A stretch of 64,000 nt of DNA from Marispirochaeta sp964554875 (GCA_964554875.1 CAZKQJ010000016.1:1-64000), one strand, 5' to 3'; counted from the first letter of the stretch, positions 1 to 9,098 are shown. The notes: generated by a model not told the origin, from the letters alone. Made by a program: numbers and translations.

Positions 1-15
1 AAGAATATTCTGAAA

Positions 16-92
16 CAGGGATAGGAAGGATTTTGCACCGAGGCTCAGAGGACACGGAGAGAACGACTCTGTGCCCTCCGTGTCTCCGTGGC
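16..92. repeat. dispersed intergenic repeat, palindromic copy
   Basis: The stretch reads GATAGGAAGGA, then CACCGAGGCTCAGAGGACAC, then the same motif in the opposite orientation (CTCCGTGTCTCCGTGGC). The arms GACACGGAG (51-59) and CTCCGTGTC (76-84) can pair around a 16-nt loop. Related copies lie at 9126, 9734, 42530, 43427, 44191, 44291, 45016 and 46452. The element lies directly upstream of the ABC exporter gene. No function is evident; it could form a hairpin in the leader transcript. Confidence 0.7.
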
Positions 93-144
93 AATTCCTT
101 TGAATCTTTGCTTCGGAACAATGAAAATATAGACAAGGAACTGT

Positions 145-1953
145 ATGCATTATATACGAAAGCTGCTTAAATTATTCACAAAAAAAGAGCGGCGTCAGCT
201 CGGGCTTTTAACCCTTGCCATCCTTGTTATGGCGTTTATGGAGGTCGTGGGGGTGGGGGCCATCGGGCCTTTTATGACAGTGGCGGCGGACCCTTCGGTG
301 GTGCAGGAAACCCCTGCGCTGCTGTGGTTGTACCAGTTTCTGGGCATACAGGACATGCGCTATTTTATTGCCGCTCTAGGGGTGGTATTTTTTCTGATTA
401 TTCTGGGGACCAACGGCTTTACGACGATTGTAATGTTTTTTCTGTTCCGCTGGTCCAACATGAGGTCCTATACCCTGGGGCGCAGGCTGATGTCCCAGTA
501 CCTGTACCAGCCCTACAGCTATTTTCTGGACCATAACACCAGCGAACTTTCCAAGAATATTCTGGCGGAGGTGCAGCAGATTCTGACCCAGGCAATCCGG
601 CCGGGAATGGAGCTTTTGGCCCGGGGAATGGTGGCCCTGGCCATTTTGCTGTTCCTTGTTCTTTCATCGCCCCTGGTGGCCCTGGTGGTTGCGGTAGTCC
701 TTGGGGGCTCCTACGCCATTGTGTTCGGCCTGGTACGGAGCAAACTGACCAAAATAGGTACCAAAATCCGAAAGTACAACAGGGAACGGTTCAAAACCGC
801 GGGGGAGGCCTTCGGGGCCATAAAGGATGTAAAAATCCTGGGGAAGGAACCGGTGTTCGAGGCCCAGTATGCCGGGGCCTCCAGAAGGTTCGCCCGCCAG
901 CAGGCCAACCGGCAGATTATTACAAGCCTTCCCCATCACATAATCGAAGCAGTGGCCCTCGGTCTGGTCGTATTGCTGGTTGTGGTGCTCATAATTACCG
1001 GGGGAAGATTCGCCGAGGTCATTCCCCTTGTATCCATTTACGCCTTTGCAGGCTACCGTCTGATGCCGGCATTAAGAATCGTATTCAAAAACGCCGGGGC
1101 CCTGCGGTCCTCCGGCCCCATCGTACAGGCATTTTATGAGGATCTTACCACCGGGGCCGCCGAGGTGGAGGCGTCCAGGAAGGCCGCCCTGAACCTTGCT
1201 GCCGCCGGAAACCGGCTGCCCTTTAATGATCGGATTGAATTGCGAAATATCGAGTTCGCGTACCCCGCATCCCCGGCCCCGGGTCTGTCCGGAATCAGTT
1301 TACGCATAATAAAGAACAGTACCATCGGCTTTATCGGCCCCACCGGTTGCGGCAAAACGACCCTGGTGGATATTATCCTGGGGCTGCTGAAGCCTGAGGG
1401 CAGAATAGAGGTTGACGGTGTTTCTGTAACGCAGGAAAATATCCGCAACTGGCAGCTGAACTTCGGCTATGTGCCGCAGCAGATATTCCTGGCCGACGAT
1501 ACCGTTACCCGGAACATAGCCTTCGGGGTTGATGCGGCAAAGATAGACCAGGCGGCTGTTGAAAAGGCTGCTAGGATAGCACACCTTGACGAATTTGTGC
1601 GGAACCAGATGCCCCAGGGCTACGAAACCCTGGTGGGAGAACGGGGTGTTCGATTGAGCGGCGGGCAGCGCCAGCGGGTGGGCATTGCCCGGGCCCTGTA
1701 CCACGACCCGGATATTCTGGTACTGGACGAGGCCACCAGCGCCCTGGACAACCTGACCGAACAGGCGGTAATGGACGCCATAGACGAGCTTATGGGGGCC
1801 AAGACAATTATAATGATTGCCCACCGTTTAAGTACCGTCCAGAAGGCGGATACAATTTACATGCTGGATAAGGGCAGCATTGCCGCCGAGGGGAGCTATG
1901 ATCAGCTGATGGAAAGCAGTGAGGCTTTTCGGAAGATGGCGAAGATAAAATAA
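145..1953 (+). CDS. ABC exporter, fused permease and ATPase (MsbA/PglK-type flippase)
   Basis: A half-size ABC exporter of 602 residues, expected in the inner membrane, with an N-terminal membrane domain (several hydrophobic segments, about 20-310) and a C-terminal ATPase. Walker A GPTGCGKT is at about 398-405, the signature LSGGQRQR at about 504-511 and Walker B VLDEATS at about 526-532, so the ATPase should be functional. The length is normal for MsbA and PglK relatives, which flip lipid A core or lipid-linked oligosaccharides. It is followed after 40 bp by a membrane-anchored glycosyltransferase and lies upstream of a large glycan locus, so I infer that it exports a lipid-linked glycan. 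A lipid or peptide substrate cannot be excluded from sequence alone. Confidence 0.9.
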   Translation: MHYIRKLLKLFTKKERRQLGLLTLAILVMAFMEVVGVGAIGPFMTVAADPSVVQETPALLWLYQFLGIQDMRYFIAALGVVFFLIILGTNGFTTIVMFFLFRWSNMRSYTLGRRLMSQYLYQPYSYFLDHNTSELSKNILAEVQQILTQAIRPGMELLARGMVALAILLFLVLSSPLVALVVAVVLGGSYAIVFGLVRSKLTKIGTKIRKYNRERFKTAGEAFGAIKDVKILGKEPVFEAQYAGASRRFARQQANRQIITSLPHHIIEAVALGLVVLLVVVLIITGGRFAEVIPLVSIYAFAGYRLMPALRIVFKNAGALRSSGPIVQAFYEDLTTGAAEVEASRKAALNLAAAGNRLPFNDRIELRNIEFAYPASPAPGLSGISLRIIKNSTIGFIGPTGCGKTTLVDIILGLLKPEGRIEVDGVSVTQENIRNWQLNFGYVPQQIFLADDTVTRNIAFGVDAAKIDQAAVEKAARIAHLDEFVRNQMPQGYETLVGERGVRLSGGQRQRVGIARALYHDPDILVLDEATSALDNLTEQAVMDAIDELMGAKTIIMIAHRLSTVQKADTIYMLDKGSIAAEGSYDQLMESSEAFRKMAKIK

Positions 1954-1993
1954 TCACTGAAACTAAACAGAAGTAAACAAGAAGAGAGACTAT

Positions 1994-2938
1994 ATGAACA
2001 ACACCGAGCAGCCTGAAATCTCGATCGTCGTACCGATTTTCAGTGAAGTTGATAATGTAAAGGAACTGCACCGTGAAATTGTGGAGGCCTGCAGGACCGC
2101 AGGCTGCCGCTACGAGATAATTTTTGTGGACGACGGTTCTACCGACGGCACCGGGGAAGTCCTAAAAGAACTCTCGCCCCTGGTTACTATAACTATGCGC
2201 CGGAATTTCGGGCAGACCGCGGCCATGGACGCGGGCATCAAGCAGGCGAAGTACAGATACATAGTTACCATGGACGGGGACCGGCAGAACGACCCGGCGG
2301 ACATTCCACGTCTTGTTGAGGAGATAGAAAAGAGCGGGAAGGATGTAGTCTCCGGCTGGCGGCGCAAGCGAAAGGACCCGTTCATGAAGCGCTTCGTGTC
2401 CCGGGGGGCCCATGCCCTGCGGCGTATGATGATCCGGGACGGCATTCACGATTCAGGCTGCAGCCTGAAGATCTACCGCAGGGAGTGTTTTACCAACGTA
2501 AACCTGTACGGAGAAATGCACCGTTTTATTCCGGCGGTGTTAAAGATAAAGGGTTTTTCCATCGGCGAAGTCGAGGTTAACCACCGGCCCCGGACCAGCG
2601 GCAGGACCAAGTACAACTGGAAGCGCTCAGTAAAGGGTTTTCTGGACATGCTGTCCGTCTGGTTCTGGAACAAATACGCCGTGCGGCCCCTCCATTTTTT
2701 AGGAGGCCTTGGCATATTGTGCATACTGTTCGGTTTTGTTTTTTCCGGTATCGGGATAGTTTTTTACCTGCAGGGAAACAACCTGTTCAGGAACGTTCTG
2801 CCCGTGGCGGCGGTATTCATGTTCATTACCGGGGTGCAGCTGTTCGTCTCCGGTCTGATGGCGGACATGCTGGCCAAGACCTATTTTGCGTCTACCCGGG
2901 ATGTTTCGTATTCGATAAAGAGTGTGGAAGTGCGATAA
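1994..2938 (+). CDS. GT2 glycosyltransferase with C-terminal membrane segments (ArnC/GtrB/DPM1-like)
   Basis: A family 2 glycosyltransferase of 314 residues. The GT-A core shows FVDDGSTDGT at about 39-48 and MDGDRQNDP at about 91-99, the DXD-type nucleotide-sugar and metal site. Two hydrophobic segments near 237-265 and 273-300 anchor it in the membrane. This layout is typical of enzymes that load a sugar onto undecaprenyl phosphate (GtrB, ArnC). The preceding gene is an ABC flippase-type exporter, so a sugar-polyprenyl-phosphate donor for periplasmic glycosylation is a reasonable inference. The sugar transferred cannot be read from the sequence. The start follows AGAAGAGAG at a fitting distance. 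Confidence 0.9.
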   Translation: MNNTEQPEISIVVPIFSEVDNVKELHREIVEACRTAGCRYEIIFVDDGSTDGTGEVLKELSPLVTITMRRNFGQTAAMDAGIKQAKYRYIVTMDGDRQNDPADIPRLVEEIEKSGKDVVSGWRRKRKDPFMKRFVSRGAHALRRMMIRDGIHDSGCSLKIYRRECFTNVNLYGEMHRFIPAVLKIKGFSIGEVEVNHRPRTSGRTKYNWKRSVKGFLDMLSVWFWNKYAVRPLHFLGGLGILCILFGFVFSGIGIVFYLQGNNLFRNVLPVAAVFMFITGVQLFVSGLMADMLAKTYFASTRDVSYSIKSVEVR

Positions 2939-2962
2939 AAAGACCAAATATTTAAAGCGAAA

Positions 2963-4771
2963 ATGTATTTTACCTTATTTGTAACTGTGCTCATTATTAC
3001 GCTTCTTGTGCTGGATGCTGCTCCTTCTGATGTTGTTTTTATCGGAGCGCTGATTGTTCTGCTTTTCGGCGGAATAATCTCACCTGCCGAAGCCCTCTCA
3101 GGGTTCTCCAACAAGGGGATGATCACCGTGGGGCTCCTTTTTGTTGTGAGCCAGGGGGTTGAAAATACCGGGGTTTTCCAGCGTATCGCGGAGGTATTTC
3201 TAAGCGGTCGAAAGAGGCCTAACGGGAAAAAGCGGTCGAAAGCACTGTTAATGATTAAGATGATGGCTCCGGTAACGCTTTTATCCGCATTCCTTAATAA
3301 TACTCCAATTGTTACCATTTTTACTCCGGTGGTAAAACGGTGGAGCACTGCACAAAAAATGCCTGCAGGGAAGTTTTTGATTCCTCTCTCCTATGCGGCG
3401 ATTTTCGGCGGCGTCTGCACACTGATCGGGACAAGTACAAATCTGGTTGTACACGGGCTCATGCTGCACAACGGGTTTGAGGGTTTCGGTTTCTTTGAGC
3501 TTGCGAAAGCAGGAATTCCGATAGCGGCTGCGGGATTTTTTTTCCTGGCCTTTTTCGGGCAGAAGCTATTACCCGACAGGCGGGATACCCTGACGGAGCT
3601 TGGAGACTCTCCGAAAGAGTACTTCATTGAGATGATTGTTCCCGATGATTCGCCCCTTAGGGGTAAAACCGTGGAACAGGCCCGGCTGCGAAACCTTCAG
3701 GGAGTATACCTGACGGATATAGAACGCGGCCCCCTGCATCTGGGGCCGGTTACGCCGGACCGGCGTATTGAGATCGGGGACAGGCTGTTTTTCGCAGGAC
3801 GTACCGACGCGGTGGCGGACGTACTGGCACTCCCGGGACTGATGCCGGTGGACCGGGAGACCCTGGACCGGGATGCCCGGGATATTCGGCAGAATCTGGT
3901 CGAGGTGGTAGTCTCGGCCAATGCCCCGGTTGTGGGAAAAACTATAAAGGAATGCAGTTTTCGCAGTCTTTATGATTCTGCGGTTGTGGCCTTGAGCCGG
4001 AATGGAGAAAGAGTAAAAAGCCGTTTAGGAGATGTTGTCCTTCACCCGGGGGATACCATGGTGCTGTTGACAAGGCCGGACTTTGTCAGGCGTCATCGCT
4101 TTTCCAGGGATTTTTACCTGGTCAGCGATCTTGACCGGATAAGCCCTGAGGCACAGAGAAAAGGACCCTTTGCGCTATTAATTGTAATTTTTATGGTCCT
4201 TGCGGCAGCCCTGGGAGATTTTCTACCGAAGATCGGCGGCAACAGTATGGACATGTTTTATGCCGCGGCCGGCGCCGCCTTTATTCTGCTTATTACCCGT
4301 GTAATCGGAGCAAGCCAGGCCCGGGAGGCGGTCCGGTGGGATGTACTGATCACCATTGGGGCGGCCTTCGGCGTCAGCAGGGCTTTGATTAACAGTGGAG
4401 CTGCCCAGATGATAAGTCAGGGTATTGTGGATCTTATGTCTCCCCTGGGGGTCCTCGGTGCGCTTACGGCAGTGTACCTTGCAACGAGTATTTTTACCGA
4501 GATCATTACCAATAATGCGGCCGCAGCCTTGATGTTTCCCATCGCTATGGCTACAGCCGCCAATGCAGGGGCTCCGTCGCTACCCTTTTTTGTGGCTGTT
4601 GCGCTGGGCGCAAGCGCCAGTTTTGCAACCCCCATAGGGTATCAGACAAACCTGATTGTTCAGGGGGCGGGGGGCTACCGTTTCAAGGATTTTCTGAAGA
4701 TTGGAATCCCCATGAATCTGATTTCCCTGGTTACCGGAGTTGCTGCCATAGCGTTCTGGTACAAGATATAA
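2963..4771 (+). CDS. SLC13-family anion permease with two TrkA-C domains, probable sulfate importer
   Basis: A 602-residue membrane protein with hydrophobic blocks at both ends and two soluble RCK/TrkA-C repeats in the middle (about 220-290 and 311-385), each with a PLRGKT- or PVVGKT-type turn. This is the layout of the SAC1/CysZ-unrelated sulfate permeases of the DASS/SLC13 group. The C-terminal half carries the conserved ITNNAAAALMFPIA segment, and ITNNA motifs are typical for the sodium/substrate site. It is followed by cysQ, cysD and cysNC, all in sulfate activation, so sulfate or thiosulfate is the likely substrate. It could also carry a dicarboxylate, but the neighbours argue against that. 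Confidence 0.85.
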   Translation: MYFTLFVTVLIITLLVLDAAPSDVVFIGALIVLLFGGIISPAEALSGFSNKGMITVGLLFVVSQGVENTGVFQRIAEVFLSGRKRPNGKKRSKALLMIKMMAPVTLLSAFLNNTPIVTIFTPVVKRWSTAQKMPAGKFLIPLSYAAIFGGVCTLIGTSTNLVVHGLMLHNGFEGFGFFELAKAGIPIAAAGFFFLAFFGQKLLPDRRDTLTELGDSPKEYFIEMIVPDDSPLRGKTVEQARLRNLQGVYLTDIERGPLHLGPVTPDRRIEIGDRLFFAGRTDAVADVLALPGLMPVDRETLDRDARDIRQNLVEVVVSANAPVVGKTIKECSFRSLYDSAVVALSRNGERVKSRLGDVVLHPGDTMVLLTRPDFVRRHRFSRDFYLVSDLDRISPEAQRKGPFALLIVIFMVLAAALGDFLPKIGGNSMDMFYAAAGAAFILLITRVIGASQAREAVRWDVLITIGAAFGVSRALINSGAAQMISQGIVDLMSPLGVLGALTAVYLATSIFTEIITNNAAAALMFPIAMATAANAGAPSLPFFVAVALGASASFATPIGYQTNLIVQGAGGYRFKDFLKIGIPMNLISLVTGVAAIAFWYKI

Positions 4772-4792
4772 GGGCATACGGAAGGATGTAAT

Positions 4793-5584
4793 GTGGAGTT
4801 TGCCGATAACGTAACACAAGCCGTACTGGAGGCAGGAAAAGCCGTTCTGGATGTCTACGGAACCGATTTTACTGTTGTGTCCAAGGAAGACTGTTCCCCT
4901 CTAACCGAGGCGGACCGAAGAGCGCACGAGATTCTATCTGCTGCGCTTAAGGAATATTACCCGGTTCTGTCGGAAGAGCGCGATACCATACCGTACAGCA
5001 CAAGAAGAAACTGGAACATGTACTGGCTTATAGATCCCCTGGACGGTACCAAGGAGTTTGTAAAGCGGAACGGGGAGTTCACGGTTAATGTTGCTTTGAT
5101 AGAAAACGGGGTCCCCGTTGCAGGCTGGGTCTACGCTCCGGTCAAGGACCTTCTGTATGTGGGAATGCAGGAAAAAGGCGCGTGGCGCGTGGAGAAGGCC
5201 TTGCGCGGGTATGGTCTCGGCGCGGCGAAAAAACCGCTGCCCCTTGCTGAGGGCCTCCGGCCGTTTACGTTAGTCGCGTCGCGCAGTCATTTGAACGAGG
5301 CTACCGCGGAGTATATTGCCGAGCTTGAAAGGGAACATCCTGACGCTGAACGCATAAGCGCGGGAAGCTCCCTTAAACTCTGTATGGTCGCAGAGGGGTC
5401 GGCCGATATTTACCCCCGCTTTGCACCTACCATGGAGTGGGACACCGCCGCGGCGGACGCCGTGTGCCGGGCGGCGGGATGTTCGGTTTTGCAGTGGTCC
5501 GGGGAAAAGGACCGGCCTGACGGACCCCTGGTTTACAACAAGGAGAATATGCTCAACCCCTGGTTTTTGGTTCTGCGGGATTAG
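4793..5584 (+). CDS. cysQ: 3'(2'),5'-bisphosphate nucleotidase CysQ
   Basis: An inositol-monophosphatase-fold enzyme of 263 residues that hydrolyses PAP (the by-product of sulfotransferases) to AMP. The metal-binding signature DPLDGTKEF starts at D81 with D84 following, and the second family motif EWDTAAADA lies at about 215-223. The start is GTG with GGAAGG upstream. It stands between the sulfate permease and cysD and probably shares their transcript. PAP inhibits sulfotransferases, so a PAP phosphatase next to PAPS synthesis and near three sulfotransferase genes fits a sulfation pathway. Confidence 0.93.
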   Translation: MEFADNVTQAVLEAGKAVLDVYGTDFTVVSKEDCSPLTEADRRAHEILSAALKEYYPVLSEERDTIPYSTRRNWNMYWLIDPLDGTKEFVKRNGEFTVNVALIENGVPVAGWVYAPVKDLLYVGMQEKGAWRVEKALRGYGLGAAKKPLPLAEGLRPFTLVASRSHLNEATAEYIAELEREHPDAERISAGSSLKLCMVAEGSADIYPRFAPTMEWDTAAADAVCRAAGCSVLQWSGEKDRPDGPLVYNKENMLNPWFLVLRD

Positions 5585-5620
5585 TGCCATATTCAGTATA
5601 TCAACAAGGATTTATTCACC

Positions 5621-6532
5621 ATGGAACACCGAAGCAGAAATCACCTTCGAGAGCTCGAATCGGAGGCAATCTTTATTCTCAGGGAGGTTGCGGCCCAGTT
5701 CGAGCGGCCGGTAATGTTGTTTTCCGGCGGAAAAGACTCAATCTGTATGGCCCATCTGGCACGCAAGGCCTTCTGGCCGGGAAAGATCCCCTTTCCGCTC
5801 ATGCACGTGGATACGGAGCATAATTTTAAAGAGACCATTGAATACAGGGACTGGTTTGTACAGGAGATGCTGCAGGCCGGGCTCATTGTACGGTCGGTTC
5901 AGGATTCCATCGATTCCGGACGGGTTACCGAAGAAACGGGTCCCCGGGCCAGCCGAAACGTGCTGCAGACGGTTACCCTGCTTGACGCAGTACAGGAGTT
6001 CAGATTCGACTGCGCCATGGGAGGCGCCCGCCGGGACGAGGAAAAGGCACGGGCCAAGGAGCGTTTTTTCAGTTTCCGCGACAGTTTTGGTCAGTGGGAT
6101 CCGAAAAACCAGCGCCCCGAGCTGTGGAACATATTCAATACCCAGCACAACATGGGGGAGCATTTCAGAGTATTTCCTCTGTCGAACTGGACGGAGCTTG
6201 ACGTTTGGCAGTACATAGACCTGGAAGAAATCCCAATTCCCGATCTGTATTTTTCCCATGAGCGAGAGGTATTTGAACGGGACGGAGTAATCCTGTATTA
6301 CGACCCGAAGATTATTACCCTGCTGCCGGATGAACAGGTACAAAAGCGTCGGGTTCGCTGCAGGACCATCGGGGATGTTACCTGTACCGGTCTTACCCTG
6401 TCGGAGGCTGCAAGCCTGGATGACATTATCGCCGAGATTGCCTATACCCGTACTACAGAACGGGGAGGAAGGGCGGACGACAAACGCAGTGAAGCGGCAA
6501 TGGAAGACCGAAAAAAGCAGGGGTACTTTTAA
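5621..6532 (+). CDS. cysD: sulfate adenylyltransferase subunit 2 CysD
   Basis: The small catalytic subunit of heteromeric ATP sulfurylase (303 residues), which forms APS from ATP and sulfate. The PP-loop SGGKDS occupies residues 35-40, and the conserved RRDEEKARAKERFFSFRD segment follows at about 140-157. It works with CysN, encoded 640 bp downstream as a CysN-CysC fusion. In most genomes cysD and cysN are adjacent, but here a toxin-antitoxin pair on the opposite strand separates them, its toxin gene ending 3 bp after cysD. Length and motifs indicate an intact gene. Confidence 0.96.
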   Translation: MEHRSRNHLRELESEAIFILREVAAQFERPVMLFSGGKDSICMAHLARKAFWPGKIPFPLMHVDTEHNFKETIEYRDWFVQEMLQAGLIVRSVQDSIDSGRVTEETGPRASRNVLQTVTLLDAVQEFRFDCAMGGARRDEEKARAKERFFSFRDSFGQWDPKNQRPELWNIFNTQHNMGEHFRVFPLSNWTELDVWQYIDLEEIPIPDLYFSHEREVFERDGVILYYDPKIITLLPDEQVQKRRVRCRTIGDVTCTGLTLSEAASLDDIIAEIAYTRTTERGGRADDKRSEAAMEDRKKQGYF

Positions 6533-6535
6533 CCG

Positions 6536-6844
6536 TCAAAGAATCTGCAGATAGTCTCGTTTACCGTATAGAAAGCGATGAATCTGTACCAAATTATTCT
6601 TTACGACATAAAAAACGAGAAAATTGTCGACAGAAAACATGCGGTACCCAAGCTGATGCAGATAATTGTCCTGTAACAATGGATGGATAAATGGATTCGT
6701 TTCGAGAATGTCGATACTATCGTAAAACTTTTGAATGAGATTGTTTGGAGAGGTTTTTAAGGCATTTTCAAAGTAGCCCGTAATTTCCAGTATATCCTGT
6801 TCTGCGGCAGGATAGATGAGGACTTTGTATTTTCTGGAAGTCAT
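6536..6844 (-). CDS. RelE/ParE-superfamily toxin
   Basis: A 102-residue protein with the ParE/RelE layout: an N-terminal beta strand KYKVLIYPAAEQDI, a helical pair, then a YRMFSVDNFLVFYVV strand pair and a C-terminal HRFLYGKRDY stretch typical of the family. Members either cleave ribosome-bound mRNA or poison gyrase; the sequence does not tell which. It overlaps the upstream antitoxin gene by 4 nt (ATGA), indicating translational coupling. It is antisense to the flanking cysD and cysNC genes. Confidence 0.85.
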   Translation of the reverse strand: MTSRKYKVLIYPAAEQDILEITGYFENALKTSPNNLIQKFYDSIDILETNPFIHPLLQDNYLHQLGYRMFSVDNFLVFYVVKNNLVQIHRFLYGKRDYLQIL

Positions 6845-7095
6845 TTGTGCAGGAGGCTTCCAAGAACAGTGCGGGCATCTTTTCCTGCGGCTCCATCCTC
6901 TATTTCTACACGGGCTTCCTGGAGTTTCTGGTACAGCTCTATTTTTGCAAGTTGCCTTTCGTAATGGGAAATAGACATTACAACCATATCGCCCGTACCG
7001 TTTTTCGTGAGAAAGACCGGTTCATCTGCATGGACCATTTCGGAAATGGCGGAAAAGTTGTTACGAAGATCCGAGACTGGTCGAATAATCGGCAT
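6841..7095 (-). CDS. Phd/YefM-type antitoxin
   Basis: An 84-residue antitoxin starting MPIIRPVSDLRNNFS, the classic Phd/YefM N-terminus that forms the DNA-binding part. It continues with PVFLTKNGTGDMVVMS and ends in a charged tail expected to wrap the toxin. The chosen ATG at 7095 has an excellent GGAGGAG ribosome site 7 nt upstream; an upstream in-frame start at 7149 would run through the operator. It is first in a two-gene operon with the toxin. Proteins of this family repress their own promoter, fitting the palindrome at 7115-7134. Confidence 0.88.
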   Translation of the reverse strand: MPIIRPVSDLRNNFSAISEMVHADEPVFLTKNGTGDMVVMSISHYERQLAKIELYQKLQEARVEIEDGAAGKDARTVLGSLLHK

Positions 7096-7114
7096 ATTTT
7101 GCTCCTCCTCAGTT

Positions 7115-7134
7115 ATTATCATAATAATGATAAT
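7115..7134. promoter_or_regulatory. palindromic operator upstream of the antitoxin gene
   Basis: ATTATCAT (7115-7122), AATA, then ATGATAAT (7127-7134) form a perfect 8-bp inverted repeat 20 bp ahead of the antitoxin start. The placement matches autorepressor sites of Phd/YefM systems. It also lies 36 bp upstream of cysNC on the other strand, so binding could affect both directions. Confidence 0.55.
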
Positions 7135-7169
7135 ATATAGAAGCGTCAAACAGTATGTAAAGGAAAGCT

Positions 7170-9098
7170 ATGGCATCCAGAACAGATACCCAGTACGAGC
7201 AGAAAACTTTTAACGTAGAAGAATATCTGAACAGGGAACTGTTGCGTTTTACCACCGCGGGAAGCGTGGATGACGGTAAAAGCACCCTTATAGGAAGGCT
7301 GCTCTTTGACAGCAAGGCGATATTTCAGGACCAGATGGAGGCCCTGGAGCATTCCAGCCGTCTGCGGGGGGAGGAGACAGTCAACCTGGCGCTTCTGACC
7401 GACGGTCTGCGCTCGGAGCGGGAACAGGGCATTACCATCGATGTTGCCTACCGCTATTTTTCCACACCTAAGCGCAAGTTCATTATTGCCGATACCCCGG
7501 GGCACGAACAGTACACCAGGAACATGGTTACCGGGGCCTCCACGGCCCAGCTGGCCATTATTCTGATTGACGCCCGGAACGGGGTACTGCCCCAGTCAAA
7601 ACGCCATGGGATTATTGCGAGCCTTTTGGGGATTCCCCATGTGGTGGTGGCGGTAAACAAGATGGATGCCGTGAACTGGTCGGAAGAAATCTATACCGGC
7701 ATTGTTGACGAGTATACCGAGTTCTCCGGCAAGCTGAACATTCACGACATTACCTTTATTCCCATAAGCGCTCTTTTAGGGGACAATGTTGTAGAAAAGA
7801 GCGGCAATATGCCCTGGTACGATGGCTCCACGGTGATGCACCAGCTGGAGAATGTAACGATTTCTGCGGACCGGAACCTGATTGACTTCCGTTTTCCGGT
7901 TCAGTACGTGGTACGGCCCAACCAGGATTTTCGCGGCTTTGCCGGGCGTGTCGCAAGCGGCACGATCCGGGTGGGAGAACCGGTTATAGCCCTGCCGTCG
8001 GGGCAGGAATCGCGCATAAAAGAGATAGTCGCATTCAAGGAACAGCGTACAGAGGCCAGGGCCGGAGAGTCGGTAATCCTGACCATCGAGGATGAGCGGG
8101 ACATAAGCCGGGGCGAAATGATCGTGCGCAAGAACAATGTTCCTGTAACGGGAAGGCACTTTGAGGCGACCATCTGTTGGATGGACGATAAAAAATCCCT
8201 GGAAGTCAACAAGCCCTACAGGTTTCAGCATACGACCCGGCTGGTAAACGGGGTAGTCAGAAACCTTCGCTACCAGCTGGATGTAAACACCCTGCACAGA
8301 ATGGACGGCAGCAGTCTATCGCTGAACGAGATAGGCCGGGTAGAAATAGAAACCGGACAGCCCCTCTTTTTTGACCCGTATATCCAGAACCGGGAGACCG
8401 GCGGCTTCGTGATAATCGACCCCGCAAGCAACCTGACTGTAGCGGCGGGAATGATCCGCGGGGCAATCAGCAAGGAAGAACGGGAAGAACTTGCCAAGAC
8501 CCCCAATGAGAGAAACATCCGCTGGGAGGCTTTTCCTGTAAGCAGGAAGATGCGGGAGGTCCGGAACGGTCATTCCGGCCACTGCCTCTGGTTTACCGGA
8601 CTCTCGGGTTCCGGGAAAAGCACAATTGCCAAAGAGCTGAGTAAACGACTGCACGAAGAGGGCAGGCAGGTGTATGTACTTGACGGAGACAACATACGCC
8701 ACGGTCTTAACGCCGACCTGGGATTCAGCGAAGAGGACAGGGAAGAGAATATTCGCCGCATAGGGCATGTTGCCCGTATTCTGTATGATGCAGGGTTCAT
8801 TGTTATCTGCTGTTTTATAAGCCCAAAACAGAGTATGCGCGACGGGGTACGGAAGCTGTTCCCCGAAGGGGCCTTCAGCGAGGTATATATTGAGTGCGAT
8901 ATTGATGAATGCCGCAAACGGGACCCCAAGGGGCTGTACAAGGCGGCGGAAGAGGGCCTTATTGCCGATTTTACCGGGGTAAGTTCCGCGTATGAAGCTC
9001 CTGAAAAAGCGGATATAAGCCTGAATACAGGCAGACTCGGCCTTACGGATGCTGTTGCACAGGTCAGGAATTTTTTGACGGAATTTCTACCGATATAG
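7170..9098 (+). CDS. cysNC: bifunctional sulfate adenylyltransferase GTPase subunit / APS kinase (CysN-CysC fusion)
   Basis: A 642-residue fusion. The N-terminal part is the CysN GTPase, with G1 GSVDDGKST at 31-39, G3 DTPGHEQYTRNM at about 108-119 and NKMD near 163. It couples GTP hydrolysis to APS formation by CysD. From about residue 470 the CysC APS kinase follows, with P-loop GLSGSGKST at about 476-484, DGDNIRHGLN and CCFISP; it phosphorylates APS to PAPS. The length is normal for NodQ-type fusions. A good site AAGGAAAG precedes the ATG. With CysD and CysQ it completes PAPS supply and PAP removal, matching the sulfotransferases encoded further on. The TA pair upstream means it probably has its own promoter. 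Confidence 0.96.
   Translation: MASRTDTQYEQKTFNVEEYLNRELLRFTTAGSVDDGKSTLIGRLLFDSKAIFQDQMEALEHSSRLRGEETVNLALLTDGLRSEREQGITIDVAYRYFSTPKRKFIIADTPGHEQYTRNMVTGASTAQLAIILIDARNGVLPQSKRHGIIASLLGIPHVVVAVNKMDAVNWSEEIYTGIVDEYTEFSGKLNIHDITFIPISALLGDNVVEKSGNMPWYDGSTVMHQLENVTISADRNLIDFRFPVQYVVRPNQDFRGFAGRVASGTIRVGEPVIALPSGQESRIKEIVAFKEQRTEARAGESVILTIEDERDISRGEMIVRKNNVPVTGRHFEATICWMDDKKSLEVNKPYRFQHTTRLVNGVVRNLRYQLDVNTLHRMDGSSLSLNEIGRVEIETGQPLFFDPYIQNRETGGFVIIDPASNLTVAAGMIRGAISKEEREELAKTPNERNIRWEAFPVSRKMREVRNGHSGHCLWFTGLSGSGKSTIAKELSKRLHEEGRQVYVLDGDNIRHGLNADLGFSEEDREENIRRIGHVARILYDAGFIVICCFISPKQSMRDGVRKLFPEGAFSEVYIECDIDECRKRDPKGLYKAAEEGLIADFTGVSSAYEAPEKADISLNTGRLGLTDAVAQVRNFLTEFLPI

Noticed and set aside
1..144. 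The dispersed repeat as an insertion sequence end
   Set aside because: No transposase reading frame and no consistent terminal inverted repeat with target duplication accompanies the copies.
1300..1824. Long open frames antisense to the ABC exporter, to the RND pump (62443-62883), to the TRAP binding protein (52387-54048) and similar places
   Set aside because: They are complementary frames of strongly supported genes in GC-rich DNA, without ribosome sites or recognisable protein features.
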